Positions 11,583 to 22,791 are shown, counted from the first letter of the stretch. The stretch: 64,000 bases of DNA from Meconema thalassinum (GCA_946902985.2 OX336397.1:153939890-154003889); one strand, 5' to 3'. Numbers and translations: made by a program. The notes: generated by a model not told the origin, from the sequence alone.

Positions 11583-12170
11583 TGCCAGCAGAGTGAAGCT
11601 CCATTACCAATAAATTAGCCACTGTTAGCACAGCATGTGGTGAAGACTTCATCAACAATTGAGCCCAGAATGCCAGTACAGTATTTCCGCATTACCATTA
11701 GGTAGCCTACTGTTTGCACAGGTGTAGATTTCACCTACATTAGGGCCCAGGCCAACAGAGCGAACCTGCATTACCAATAAATTAGCTACTGTTGGCACAG
11801 GTGTAGACTTCGCATAGAATAGGACGAAAAGTTCCAGTACAGTGATCCTGTATTACCATTAGGTACTGTTTGCACAGGTGTAGACTTCACTGACAATAGG
11901 GCCCAGGTAGCCAACAGAGTGAACCTGCATTACGAATAAATTAGCTACAATTTGCCCAGGTGTAGACTTCACATAGAATAGGGCCAAGAATTCCAATACA
12001 GTGAATCTGCATTACCAATAACTTAGGTACTGTTTGCACACGTGTAGGCTAGACGTCACCTACAATAGGGCCCAGAGTGCCAGAACAGTGAACCTGCATT
12101 ACCAATAAATTAACTACTGTTCCCACGGGTGAAGACTTCACCTACAATAGGGCCCAGAGAAACCGCATTA
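11583..12170. repeat. 88-bp minisatellite, copy 1 (about 6-7 units)
   Basis: Repeating blocks on the plus strand are CATTACCAATAAATTAGCTA, ACTGTT(A/T)GCACAG, GTAGACTTCACCTA and AATAGGGCCCAG. The array is the reverse complement of the array at 47397-48530. Units here are more diverged and some are partly deleted. On the minus strand it begins about 80 bp after the donor of exon 2, so it is intronic relative to the gene start at 12.25-13.43 kb. Confidence 0.93.
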
Positions 12171-12250
12171 TGAATACAATAACGTCAGCAACTACTCGCT
12201 GCTAAAATACGAAATACTTATAGGAGAGGAAAAATAGGACCTATGATTAC

Positions 12251-12349
12251 CTGTAGTGGATGTTCCGATTTGACCCTCCAGCTCTTATCTTCATACATAT
12301 CAGAAGACTCATCCAGCAGATTATAAGAGGGTAACAGTTCAATTGATTC
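12251..12349 (-). CDS. Exon 2 of a gene start with SUMO-consensus motif (copy 1)
   Basis: On the minus strand, TTTCTAG (acceptor) precedes position 12349 and CAG|GTAATC (donor) follows 12251. The 99 bases between are open in phase 0 and encode 33 residues, rich in acid and ending 'SWRVKSEHPLQ'; VKSE fits the psi-K-x-E SUMOylation consensus. The paralogue at 47328 has the same acceptor and first half, which supports a real exon. In insects, first exons with IKxEP/VKxE motifs commonly precede C2H2 zinc-finger exons, but no fingers are visible here, so the gene's identity is an inference. Confidence 0.65.
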
Positions 12350-12525
12350 CTAGAAAGTATCATACAAGTATGAGCCAACGTAAAACATGCAGACAGAACA
12401 ACTGTACTAAGTTACGTGTAGAAATATTTGGTGTTTTTCAGTCGGTCAACACGATTGTACCCAAATGAGATGGGTTATTCCCTAATCCTGAAAAAAAAAC
12501 ATGTGATTAATAAATACACTTGTAT

Positions 12526-12558
12526 GACTAGTTTCGATCGTCAAGTGATCATCATCAC
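12526..12558 (-). ncRNA. Degenerate hammerhead ribozyme core (left repeat)
   Basis: On the minus strand the sequence reads GTGATGA, then GATCACTTGACGATC, then GAAACTAGTC. The first core block should be CTGATGA, so the first base is wrong, and compared with the right repeat an 11-base block just upstream is missing. It is probably inactive. Confidence 0.45.
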
Positions 12559-13043
12559 TTAGGCTATAAAATCTATGCCTGAAAATATGGGTGATAATAT
12601 TTGTACAATACTTACACTTATTTAGTTGCAGTAGGCTATTAGTAACGCAACTTGTCATTATTTGTTAGTTGCACACTTGCACCAGGAGCACACAGCACTT
12701 AGGAATGCGGAGAGGGGGAGCAGCCATCATACACAGGGACTTTCAGTCAGTCACTCCAGTGCAATAAGCATACAAGTGAACTGCTCTCAACAGGACCACA
12801 CAAGACCCTAACCAGATAAGTAGCCTTTACAATACAGTACAATCAGAATTGCCAATTTACGACAACCACATATTCACTCTAAACAGGCAAATTCCGGAGG
12901 TCAAACACCACTTCCAGTATCTCAACAAAACATCACATAGACTACAACAAACAAATACTGACGAGTTGTATTACTAATACTGCAACTAAATAAATGTACA
13001 TATTGTATATATTTTCATCCATAGATTTTATAGCCTTAGTGTA

Positions 13044-13087
13044 ATGTATCTGATGATGATCGCTTGACGATCGAAACTGGTCATCCA
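13044..13087 (+). ncRNA. Candidate hammerhead ribozyme (right repeat)
   Basis: The core CTGATGA (13050-13056) is followed by a stem II of GATCG/CGATC closed by CTTGA, then GAAAC (13073-13077) and GGTC (13079-13082), the expected cleavage triplet position. Stem I (TGTAT with ATCCA) pairs at four of five positions, and stem III is only about 3 bp, as in minimal hammerheads of Penelope-like elements and insect satellites that work as dimers. Role: self-cleavage of element RNA. Activity is not shown by sequence. Confidence 0.55.
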
Positions 13088-13376
13088 ATTGTATTTATTA
13101 ATATCATGATTCTTTTTTTCAGCATTAGGAATAACCCATCTCATTGGGTACAATCGTGTTGACCGACAGAAAAACACCAAACTTTTGTTTACTAAGACAA
13201 CACTGAAAAATGGTTTCAAACAACATAATGTAAGTTACGTGTAACAATGGAATATTAAATATCCTGGTTAGCCTACTATTTGGTAGCAGGTATTAACTTA
13301 AGTCACTATACCTTGCTTATCATGCACATCACCAAGATTGCTATGTTACACGATATACATAATAAATACAACTTAC

Positions 13377-13433
13377 AATATTAGGCAATTCATCTGGTTC
13401 ACACTTAATGAATACCGGTAGTTGTTGATCCAT
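13377..13433 (-). CDS. Exon 1 of a gene start with SUMO-consensus motif (copy 1)
   Basis: Starting at the ATG at 13433 on the minus strand, 19 codons read MDQQ..., then 'FIKCEPDELPNI', and end at a perfect donor GTAAGT (13371-13376). IKCE matches the psi-K-x-E SUMOylation consensus. Exon 1 ends in phase 0 and joins in frame to exon 2. The paralogue at 47105-47173 keeps ATG, QQ, FIK-x-EP, DE-PN and the donor, while the introns have diverged more, suggesting selection on the coding part. This style of N-terminus is common in insect zinc-finger gene families. The remainder of the gene would lie to the left and was not found. Confidence 0.7.
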
Positions 13434-13699
13434 AATATTCAGCAAACTAGAACACAAACAATGAGCTTAGGAATTATAAGAGGCCGTACTTATATCCAAA
13501 TTATTATCACATTTATAACACATGAGTCGATTTCAGAACTCAGAATTCAAATAAATATACTGGTAACGAGATGCACAGTGAGTGGAAAAGGTTGACGGTG
13601 AAACTTGACAAGATATACGTTAGGGTAAACTACGGATGTCTAAACTATCATTGCAATATAATGTGGAATTACTCGTGCAACACTGACATGAAGCGTCCT

Positions 13700-13945
13700 A
13701 TAATTGGTTTCACACAAATCTAATCACAATATGATGGGGCAGGCGGAATGTATTCCGCTGTTTCACTACAAACCTATCAACGTGAAAGTATACTCAGGTT
13801 ACACCGCGAGTACTAAAAAATTGGCAGTAACTGGATACAATGAGTTGCAGAAAATACAGGACAATACTTCCGCCTCGTGTTACAAGAAACCCACTTCAAA
13901 CCAAACTCTACATATCTCCCTCAGAACCAAAATTGAACGGAAGGG
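13700..13945 (-). repeat. Upstream half of inverted segmental duplication (copy 1)
   Basis: This stretch is homologous, in inverted orientation, to 46570-46800. Shared blocks include ATGATGGGGCAG, CTACAAACCTAT, AAATTGGCAGTAA, GGATACAATGAGTT, GAAAATACA and TTACAAGAAACCCACTTC. In both copies it lies roughly 300 bp upstream of the ATG of exon 1, so it may be promoter or 5' UTR. A plus-strand frame of 143 codons crosses it, but the pattern is explained by duplication, and the paralogue keeps only part of the frame. Confidence 0.8.
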
Positions 13946-14349
13946 ACTCGAAGATGTCCTTCCCCACTTACGAATAGTATCACGGGTTAACTTTTATAAT
14001 TGTTGTCATAAAGAAGTTGATGGTTACACATTTAAACCTGTGTATCCTCAGCAATCAAATATTGTAACTTTATGTGCACAGGGCACGAACATGTCCAAAC
14101 AGGACTCAGGTTGTGAGAATCACATTCATTGTTAAACTAAGTCACGTCTGTAAGGAGTAGGGTACTTCTAATTTCCCTACATGTTTGTTGTTTCAGCCTT
14201 CAGTCTTTCGACTGGTTTGATGCAGATTTCCATGCTTCCCTGTCTTGAGCAAATCGTTTCATCAGGTTATTTCACTTGGTGTGTAGGATTTATGAGACAG
14301 GTGAGGGTAACCTTTGATTTCAAGAATAACATTATCCTATACCGTACCG
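13946..14349. other. Unassigned DNA
   Basis: The stretch between the duplicated segment and the LINE relic shows no recognisable gene. Confidence 0.3.
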
Positions 14350-14925
14350 AAGAGAACACGAGCTGAAAGATGTGAAGATTACCGTACAATCAGCTTGATC
14401 ACTCATGCTTCAATGAAAGACAGAAAGAGATTGGTAAACACCAGTTTGGCTTCAGGAGAAACGTAGGAACAGGGAAGTCTTAGGCTGATTTTTGAAACTA
14501 GAATAAGGAGGGATAAGAGAACGTTCATCTTCATGGCATTTGTATACTTAGAAACGGCTTTTTATGACGTTCATTGGAGTACCGGTAAGTTTTTTGACAT
14601 TTTGAAAACGATTGGAAAATAGTACAGGGATAGGAGGGAGGGTGCTCAACAATTTATACAGAAACCAGACAGCAGTTATTCGAGCGGAAGGACATGAGAG
14701 AGAAGTTCGTATTCAGAAAGGTGTAAGGCAAGGCTGCAAATTATCACCCATGGGCTACTTATCAATCTACACATTGAACAAGCAATGACGGAAATTGGAG
14801 ACAAATCCAAACTAGGAGAAAAGATTGAAAGAGAACTAATTACAACTCTGAGATTTGCTGATGACATAAGGGTTACCAGATTTCAAGAATGGAAAAACGG
14901 AACACACATCCCAAAACATTTTTTT
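14350..14925 (+). pseudogene. Decayed LINE reverse transcriptase (RTE-like)
   Basis: Pieces of an RT are readable across frames: 'YRTISLI', 'FETRIRRDKRTFIFMAFVYL' (motif A with the second Asp lost), a 'KGVRQGCKLSP' region with the ordinary RT motif B spacing, and 'LRFADDI' (motif C). Many stops and frameshifts separate them. A SINE follows directly. Confidence 0.75.
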
Positions 14926-14935
14926 TTTATCAAGG

Positions 14936-15258
14936 TGGTATTTTTTTTTCCGTGTAGCCTCCAGAGAGGCCGAGTGCAGGTCTTTCAAGTCGACGCCCGT
15001 GGGCGACCTGCGCGTCAGAATGAGAGATGGAATGGATGAAGATGAATGAAATTGGGCAAGGATGTGGAAGGAAGCGGCCGTGGCCTGTCAGAAGGTACCG
15101 TCCCAGCATTTGCCTGGTGTTGAAAATGGGGAAACCACGGAAACCATTTCGAGGACAGCCGACGGTGGGGCTCGAACCCACGCGTCTACCGAGTCAGCAG
15201 AGAGGCCCCATGACCTAATGCTGCGCTTTAGCCAGCGTAGCCACTACTGTCGGTAGGT
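14936..15258 (-). mobile_element. tRNA-derived SINE
   Basis: On the minus strand the 5' head has an A-box-like TGGCTACGCTGG (near 15246-15235) and a B box GGTTCGAGCCC (near 15179-15169), spaced as in an RNA polymerase III promoter. The tRNA-unrelated body follows (ATGGTTTCCGTGGTTTCCCC, AGGCAAATGCTGGGACGGTA, CCACGGCCGCTTCCTTCC). The far end reaches T-rich runs on the plus strand at 14919-14950, the A-rich tail. It inserted next to a LINE relic. It is not a functional tRNA: no cloverleaf continues after the B box. Confidence 0.85.
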
Positions 15259-15376
15259 GGTAATACATAATACACATGTGTATAAAATAAACAGTACCGG
15301 TCAGTAGCGTAGCCAGGATTTTAGTTTGGACGGGGCCCAATAGGTCCTCACCTATTACTGCCAGAATTTTTATATT

Positions 15377-16549
15377 TTAGCCTATTTTCATTTATGAAAA
15401 ATAGTAGCCTTATGAGATCACCCCCCCCCCCCCCCCCCCCCCTATAATGAAATATAAACGGCCGGAGCGATTTCAAGGAAACACGGTAAGCACATACTAC
15501 TACCTCGTCCGACCTCGACCGTGCCTTTCAAATTTCAAATTTTGATGCGTTTCACCAATTCAGCATGCGGGTCACGCGAAATATTTCACTGGCATTCTAT
15601 ATCTCCGCATTGGTAACAGATATCACCCTGAACTTTTGTACAGTGATAAAGGGCACTACAACAAGTTTACTGATGCAACTTTATTAAACATTTAGGAGTA
15701 TTACCCTTCATTTATAAAACCTGTTAAGTACAAAACAAACATGGTGGCCAAGCGAAGTTGAAACATTTTAATGGAAATTTCACGCGATTTAGCCACCCGA
15801 GCTCAGTGAAACTTAAAGCGGTAAATATTTATACAAATTCTAATCTACTGACATCTAATTTAGTTAAATTGCTTACATAATCTCAAGATGGAGGCTGTGC
15901 GAAATTTTAAAATTAAGTTTTTATTTCTTGTGTCGTAATCATGCTATCGTAGTGAAAATTGTATAATGAACCTACGCAATAATTTTCATCTAATGTTACA
16001 TAACTGCATGGCCTACATCTGGCGACCATCCGAAATATTTAGACGGTTCTCAATATCTACGAATCTACTGCAGCAATCAAACTGAAATTTTGTATGCTGA
16101 TTGAGGCTATTAATATAAGTTCACCTATTGGACTTTCAATAGCCTGGTGAGCACAATACCAACATGGCGGCAAAGTGAAGTAAAAATATTTAAATGGAAT
16201 TGACTCGCGATTTCATTATCCGAGCGCAGTGAAACTTAGTATGGTAACTGTTCACACAAAATCTACTGCCATCTAATTAAATTCAATTGTTTTATAACCC
16301 CAAGATTGCGGCAGTGTGACATTTTAAATTGAGTTTTTATTTCTTGTGACCTAATCATGCGATCGAAGTGAACGTTTGAATAATGAACCTATGCAATAAT
16401 CTTCATCTAACGGTGCATAACTCTATGGCGTACATACAAAACAATCCAACATGGCGTTCCTTTTCATAGGCGGGAGATTTTTCTAATAAAGAAGACCAAT
16501 TGGATACATGAAAATAGGCTATATAGTTCTTTACGAAACTACTTGTTTT
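15377..16549 (-). mobile_element. Helentron-like element B
   Basis: Read on the minus strand: the 5' end (right, near 16549) has AACAAGTAGTTTCGTAAAGA and the subterminal repeat AGCCTATTTTCAT. The 3' end (left) has the hairpin TTAGCCTATTTTCATTTATG paired with AAAAATAG-AGCC, preceded by TGATCTCATAAGG. The usual AC tract is replaced by a poly-C run (plus strand). Internal units carry CCAACATGGCGGC and related motifs. Confidence 0.8.
15420..15442. repeat. Poly-C run
   Basis: About 22 consecutive C bases stand where other copies of the family have a G-run and (AC)n tract. Length is likely unstable and sensitive to sequencing error. Confidence 0.9.
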
Positions 16550-17003
16550 GAGTATAAGTACTTTAGGGTCCATTTTAACTTAGGACAAAGATCTTCAGTC
16601 TGTTCATGTCTGTCTGAATTCTGTCCTTCGTTGCTTTGTTTTGAGGCAGCTCACAGCTGTGTCAGTGTCTATATTTGTCTCTGTCGCTCAGATTTTCAAT
16701 TATCCGTTATCAGAATACTACCATTATGGCATATTCACACGTTTCTGTGCACAATGTTCGTTAACACTGCACTATGTCTTGGTGTTTTATAAATAGTTTA
16801 TTTACCAGAAATGTTTTTAGTCAATTTAATGAATCTGTCAAAAAAAAACATCAGGAGTATATAACAGGAAGAAAGGACACTCATAAAGGCATCAAACCTG
16901 TACCTACGTTACAAAATATTTAGGTATATTATTGTTAGTGTAATTTATACAGTGCTGTTTTAAGGTAAGCCTAACGGTCGCCGTGTATGGTACCTCAATC
17001 TTG

Positions 17004-17039
<36 letters not shown>

Positions 17040-17860
17040 AGGAAACTGTAGCACCCTTTAAATAATAATAAATAAATACGAACCTTTAAAAAAATGGAAT
17101 AACTTTACATTCTATCAGTGAGCATTGCGTCTTTCTCGTTCAGAGAAAATTATTTGTAAAAGCTGTGCCTATATAATGAAATAGGGGCCTCAATTTTCTA
17201 CACCTACAATAAAAGCTTTTCATAACTTACCGAAGATGTGTCCAGTTTTGCCTTCTTTATGACAAATCGGTCGATCTTAACAGTCGCTAATGTGACAAAA
17301 AGAAGAAAGAAAAGAGCAACTATCAAACAACTCTCGACTCTTCCCCAATACTACCACTGACAAACTGTATCTCTCCTCTCACACAGACACACAACCACCG
17401 TAAATCCCGACAGTGGCAACAATCCACCATGCTGCGCTAGTATTGTAGCCTGGGACATTTTAACTCTGATATTTCCAGGAAATGGAAATTAAAAGGTGAC
17501 AAGATATAACTGGCCCCCTCCAGAGAGGTCTCCTGCTAATTGACAATCTCCTAATTTCTTGGTAGACTTTTGTCATCATCCCCTGGATGTATCCCCAGTA
17601 CTCAGGCATCTACTGTTCTTGGAAAATCCCCCCTCCCCCATGTCACAATACTAAATTGCAACCCTGTTATTTGAGCTCCTCCAAACAGTGCAGACACGGA
17701 AATGATGACAGGCCGTGCAAAGATTGTTAGTACATTCTTTGTCAAAGCATTTACTGTGTTTAACATTTCGTTGTAGGTTCTAAATTTGTTAGAGCCGTAT
17801 GAAAATATGAAGGCTTATGCCAACCCCAATTTCTAGATCCCCCCCTCTGGCTACGCCACT
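16550..17860. other. hAT interior, no gene recognised
   Basis: An (ATT)n tract lies at about 17007-17036. Otherwise AT-rich sequence without a recognisable transposase frame. Confidence 0.5.
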
Positions 17861-19329
17861 GGTACCGGTACCGGTACATAATCAAACACACAAAATTAAA
17901 ACTAGGTATTGCTGATATATCCTATAGGCCTCTGACACCAGCAACTTAAAAATAATTATCATTTGAACGACCCTTTGCAAGGATGTTTAGCCTATTATCA
18001 TTTTATGAAAATAAAAATTAGGCTGATGAGATCACCTTTCGTCCGTGTGTGTGTCCTAATAACTTCTAATCGGCTGGAGTGATTTCAATGAAACTGGGTA
18101 AGATCATAGCACCTTTTTAACCGACCCCGACAGTGCCCTTCAAATTGTATCGTGTCTCACCTATCCACCATGGTGGCTCTGCGAAATATTTCACCAGCAT
18201 TCAGTATCTCCGAAACTATTACCGATATCACCCTGAAATTCTTTCCGGTGATATAGGACACTACTACAAGTTCACCTATGAGACCTCTAAAAACCTGAAA
18301 ACTGCAAAATCAACATGGTGGCCAAGCGAATTTGAGACTTTTAAATAAACTTTTCTCGCGATTAACCATCCGAACGTAAAGAAACATGGTACAGCAAATG
18401 TTTACATAGAATGTAATGCACTGGCGTCTAATTTAGTACAATTGTTTACATAACCTCGAAATGGCGGCTGTGCGGATTATTTCACTGGCATTCTATATTT
18501 CCGAAACTAGTAGCCTACAGATATCACCCTGGAATTTTGTACGGTTATAAAGGGCACTGCTACAAGTTATTCTAGGTAACTTTCAAAAACCTGTGAAGTA
18601 CAAAACGAGCATGGCGGCCAAGTGAAGTTGAAACATTTTAATAGACTTTTCTCGTAATTTAACCATTTGAGCACAGTGAAATATGGTACAGTAAATGATT
18701 ATACATATTGTAATGCACTGGCATCTATTTTAGTTCAATTGTTTACATAACCTCAAGATGGCGGCTGTGCGAAATTGTAAAATTAAGTTTTAATTTCTTG
18801 TCTCGTAATCATGCGATCGAAGTGAAAGTTTGAATAAAGAAGCTAAGCAATAATTTTCTTTTAATGGTACATAACTCTATGGCCTATGCATATAACAGTC
18901 CAAATTGGCGAACATCCAAAATATTTTGACGGTTCTCAATATCTACGAATCTTTTACAGCAATCTAACTGATTTTTTTAATGTTCATAGAGGCTATGAAC
19001 ATAAGTTCACCTATAGGACTTTCAGTAACCTGGTGATCACAAATCCAACATGGTGGCGACGCGAATTATAAATATTTGATTGGACGTTTCTCGCGATTTA
19101 AGCATCCGAGTGCAGTGAAACTTTGCACGATTTTGCTTTTACAATTGTCAATCCACTGGCATCAAAATTTATTTCAATTGTTTTCATAACCACAAGATGG
19201 CAGCTGTGCGAAATTTTAAAATCTCGTTTTCACTTCTGTCTCCCAATCAGCGATTGTAGTTTGAATACCATACGTACACAATAATATTCATGTAATCTTA
19301 TATATTTCTTATCTCATCTTATATTTATA

Positions 19330-20770
19330 TATATATATAAAGGATGTTCGTCTGTTCGCCTGTTATGCGTTCATAAACCATTCATCCGATTGCGATCAAA
19401 TTTTGGTGAATTGTTGTGAACACTTCCGGGATGGTTATATGCATAGTTAATCTAATTTACAATAGATAGCGCGCGAGGATTAAACAAATGAGTGTTGGCT
19501 ATGCGTTCATATACAATTCATCCGATTGCGATCAAATTTTGGTGAGTTGTTGTGCACTCTTCCGGGAAAGTTATAGGCATAGTAAATCCAATTTAAAAAG
19601 GGATGGCGCGTGAGCAGCTTCTACAAAATGGTGTGCGATTCGTTTCAACAAAGACCACATGCGTTCATATACCATTCATTCCATTGCAATTGAACTTGGA
19701 TAAGACGTTGTGTACACTCCAGGGAAGGTTTCTGGCTTTGTAAATCCATTTTAAAATAGGTAGCGCACGACTAGATTCAACAAATGAGTGACGACGCGTG
19801 AAGCGTTTCAACGAAGTCCCGTATGCGTTCATATACCATTCGTCCGATAGCGATAAAACTTGGGTGAGATGTTGTGTATACTTCAGGGAAGGTTTCTGGC
19901 TTAGATCATCCACTTTTCAATAGGTAGCGCACGAGTAGATTCAACAAATGAGCTATAACCGCAAAGCGTTTCAACAAAGTCCCATATGCGTTCATATACC
20001 ATTCGTGCGAAAGCAATGAAACTTGGGTGAGTTCTTGTGTACACTCCAGGGAAGGTGTCTGGCTTAGTACATGCATTTCACAACACGATAGGTAGCGCAG
20101 GAGTAGATTCAGGAAATAAGCGACGGCACGCAAATCGTTTCAAAATAGGCTAATCCCAAATGCGTTCATATACCATTCATCCGATTGGGATGAGACTTTG
20201 GTGAATCATTGAGTACACTCCCGGAAAAGTTTCAGGCTTAGTAAATCTATTTTACAATAGGTAGCATACGAGTAGATTCAACAAATGAGTGACGGCACGC
20301 GTATCGTTTAAACAAAATCCCGTATGCGTTTTATGCCATTCATCTGATTGCAATGAAACTTTGATGAGTTGTTGTGTACACGCCTGGGAAGGATTTCGAC
20401 TTAGTAAATCAATTTTACAATAGGTAATGTACGAGTAGATGCAACAAATGAGTGAAGGCTTCTAACTTAGTAAATCCATTTCACAGTAGGTAGCGCAAGA
20501 GCAAATTTTAAAATGAGTGAGAGCGCACGAATCGTTTCAACAAAATTCCGTATGCGTTCATATCCTATTCATCCGATTGCGATGAAACTTTGGTAAATTA
20601 TTGTGCACGCTCCCACGAATGTTTCTAAATTAGTTAATCCATTTTACGGTAGTTTCAAGGCAGTTAACATAAATTGAAAAAAGATTGTATCAAAAAGCAC
20701 TTCAAGAAACAAAATTACAACGCCAACACTTTCTTTGATTGGCATTGCAATGCATGCCGGGTACAGCTAG
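19330..20770 (+). mobile_element. Non-autonomous Helitron, copy 1 of a tandem pair
   Basis: The 3' end reads GCATTGCAATGC, a perfect palindrome, then ATGCCGGGTACAG and the terminal CTAG, followed by T. A short hairpin about a dozen bases before CTRR is the Helitron 3' signature. The interior is a tandem array of about 163-bp units with the block GCGTTCATATACCATTCATC (for example at 19661, 19824 and 19988). No Rep/Hel protein is encoded. The 5' boundary, near the TATATATA run and AAAGGATGTTCGTCTGTTCG, is approximate. Confidence 0.82.
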
Positions 20771-22114
20771 TATTTTTTTTATAAAAAAGGATGTTCGATT
20801 GTTCGTCTTTTATGCGTTCATAAACCATTCATCCAATTGCGATAACATTTTGGTGAGTTGTTGTGCACACTTCCGAAATCATTATAGGCATGGTTAATCC
20901 AATTTACAATAGACAGCCCGCGAGTAGTTAAAACAAATGCATGTTGGCGATGCGTTCATATACAATTCATCCGATTGCGATCAAATTGTGGTGAGTTGTT
21001 GTGCACAGTCCCGGAAAGGTTATAGGAGTAGTAAATCCAATTTACAATAGATGGCGCGCGAGTAGCTTCAACAAAATGGCGTGCGTTTGTTTCAAGACAG
21101 TCCCACATACGTTCATATACCATTCATCCCACTACGATGAAATTTGAGTGAGATGTTCTCTACACTTCAGTTAAGGTTTCTGGCTTAGTAAATCCACTTA
21201 ACAATAGGGAGCGCACGAGTAGATTCAACAAATGAGCGACGACGGGCGAAGCGTTTCAACAAAGTCCTGTAAGCGTTCACATGCCATTCGTCCGATAGCG
21301 ATGAAACTTGGGTGAGAGGTTGTGTACACTACAGGCAAGGATTCTGGCTTAGTAAATCCATGTTATATTAGGTAATGCACGAGTAGATTTGACAAATGAG
21401 TGAAGATGCGCGAAGCGTTTCAAAAAAGTCCCGTATGCGTTCATATACTATTCGTCTGATTGCGATGAAACTTGGGTGAGAATTTGTGTACACTTTAGGG
21501 AAGGTTTTTGGTTTAGTAAATCCACTTTACAATAGGTATCGCACAAGTAGATTAACAAATGAGCGACAACGCGCGAAGTGTTTCAACAAAGTCCCGTATG
21601 CGTTCATATACCATTCATAAAAATAGCGATTAAACTTGGGTGAGTTGTTGTGTACACTCCAGGGAAGGTTTCAGGCTTAGTAAATCCATTTTATAATAGG
21701 TAGCGCACGAGTAGGTTCAACAAATGAGGGAAGACGCTCTATGCGTTTCAACAACATTCCGTATGCGTTCATATGCCATTCATCCGATTGCGATGAAACT
21801 TTGATGAGTTGTTGTGTACACGCCAGGGAAGGTTTTCGACTTAGTAAATCCATTTTACAATAGGTAGCGTACGAGTATATTCAACAAATGGGTGACGGCG
21901 CTCGATTCGTTTCATTTCATTGCGATGAAACTTTGGTGAGATGTTGAGCACGCTCCCATGAGTTTTTTTGAGATAGTAAATCAATTTTACAATAGTTTAG
22001 AGGTGGTTAACGGAAAAAGAAAAAAACATATTGGGAATCCAAAAGCACTTCAACAATGTTACAACGGCAATCCTTTCTTTGATTGACATTGCAACGCATG
22101 CCGGGTATAGCTAG
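20771..22114 (+). mobile_element. Non-autonomous Helitron, copy 2 of a tandem pair
   Basis: It follows copy 1 head to tail. It starts with a T-rich stretch and AAAAAAGGATGTTCGATTG, repeats the 163-bp units, and ends with CATTGCAACGC, ATGCCGGGTATAG and CTAG at 22111-22114. The palindrome of copy 1 is imperfect here. Tandem Helitron copies can arise by rolling-circle read-through or by insertion at the previous 3' end. Confidence 0.82.
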
Positions 22115-22256
22115 TAGTACATAAATAAAAGTCCAACATGAAATCTATCACAACAATCAAACTGAAATTTTGTATGTTGATAGAAGCAATTAACATGAGT
22201 AGGATATATGAAAATAAGCTGTATACTTCTTCACGGAACTGCTTGTTGTTTTTGTT

Positions 22257-22791
22257 TTTGTCTTCTGATTAAATTCACTATAATTTTCGTCATAATTGAA
22301 ATGTCTCAACAATTCTTGTTTTATGAAACTAACGGAGCTTCTGTTTCTATCATCTCTCCATTTGATATTCATGTCAGAAAAAACTCTCCGTTAAATCATT
22401 GGAGGGAAAAATGCTCAGCATGAGCTTCACTAGGACTAAGATATTCCTTAATGTTGTTGCCCCTAATAAATCTATAACATGTACCCATCTATCTGACACA
22501 GACATACAAATCATTTTCTCTTTCAAACTTGCACCTGTACACTACCACTCAGTAAAGTGAAGCAACGTGGCCGGCGTGCCGGTGCCGATGCTATTTGAAG
22601 TCACTAATAACAGTCGCCAATCAGGTCAAGCATGGATTGCGCAAGCGGTACATTTGTAAATTGGTGCGAAATTTAATATATTAACCAAGAAACGTAATAT
22701 TTGGCGTTCCTTTAAAGATGAAAACGGTACGGGGAACAAAACAAGAAAAAACGGAAATGTTCCGGGTAAAACGGAACGTCTGCCAACCCTA
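22257..22791. other. Unassigned DNA
   Basis: AT-rich DNA between element C and a LINE fragment; nothing recognised. Confidence 0.3.

Larger units (their letters stand above)
12421..13230. mobile_element. Penelope-like non-coding insertion with inverted terminal repeats
   Basis: About 160 bp near each end are inverted copies of each other: left 12425-12595, right 13015-13195, sharing GGTGTTTTTC, GGTCAACACGATTGTACCCA and TTTCGATCGTCAAG in opposite orientation. The 13-bp sequence TAAGTTACGTGTA flanks the insertion at 12408-12420 and 13231-13243. The paralogous intron at 47174-47327 lacks the insertion and has one copy of a similar site, an empty-site comparison. Hammerhead-ribozyme cores lie in the repeats. 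Inverted pseudo-LTRs, hammerheads and long variable target duplications fit Penelope-like elements. No RT frame remains. A foldback DNA element is the main alternative. Confidence 0.65.
15302..17861. mobile_element. Non-autonomous hAT element carrying a Helentron-like element
   Basis: The left end begins CAGTAGCGTAGCCAG; the right end, reverse-complemented, begins CAGTGGCGTAGCCAG, one mismatch in 15. The flanks carry the 8-bp direct repeat GTACCGGT (15294-15301 and 17862-17869), the hAT signature. The 2560-bp interior contains a Helentron-like element (15377-16549), an (ATT)n tract and no recognisable transposase. Because the right flank has GTACCGGT twice in a row (a simple GTACCG repeat), the 8-bp duplication could be partly coincidental, but the termini support it. 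Confidence 0.8.
17987..22256 (-). mobile_element. Helentron-like element C, split by two Helitrons
   Basis: The 3' module is at the left: hairpin arms TTTAGCCTATTATCATTTTA and AAAATTAGGCT, then TGAGATCACCTTTCGTCC and GTGTGTGTGTCC. The right end (22208-22256) holds the 5' terminus in reverse: CGGAACTGCTTGTTG and TGAAAATAAGCTGTATAC. Internal units of the GCCGCCATNTTG type run from 18.1 to 19.3 kb and resume at 22.13 kb. Helitron copies at about 19330-22114 lie between them. Without the insertion the element would be about 1.5 kb. Confidence 0.82.

Noticed and set aside
13704..14135. 143-codon protein gene
   Set aside because: The frame covers a duplicated non-coding-looking segment whose paralogue at 46.6-46.8 kb keeps only part of it; conserved blocks do not respect codon positions as far as I can see.
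15165..15250. A tRNA gene
   Set aside because: A and B boxes are present, but the rest of the cloverleaf and 3' acceptor are missing and a SINE body follows.
15294..17869. Treating the poly-C run at 15420 as an assembly artefact marking a misjoin
   Set aside because: It occupies the normal position of the G-run/AC tract of this element family on the opposite strand and the flanking module continues normally, so biological origin is simpler.
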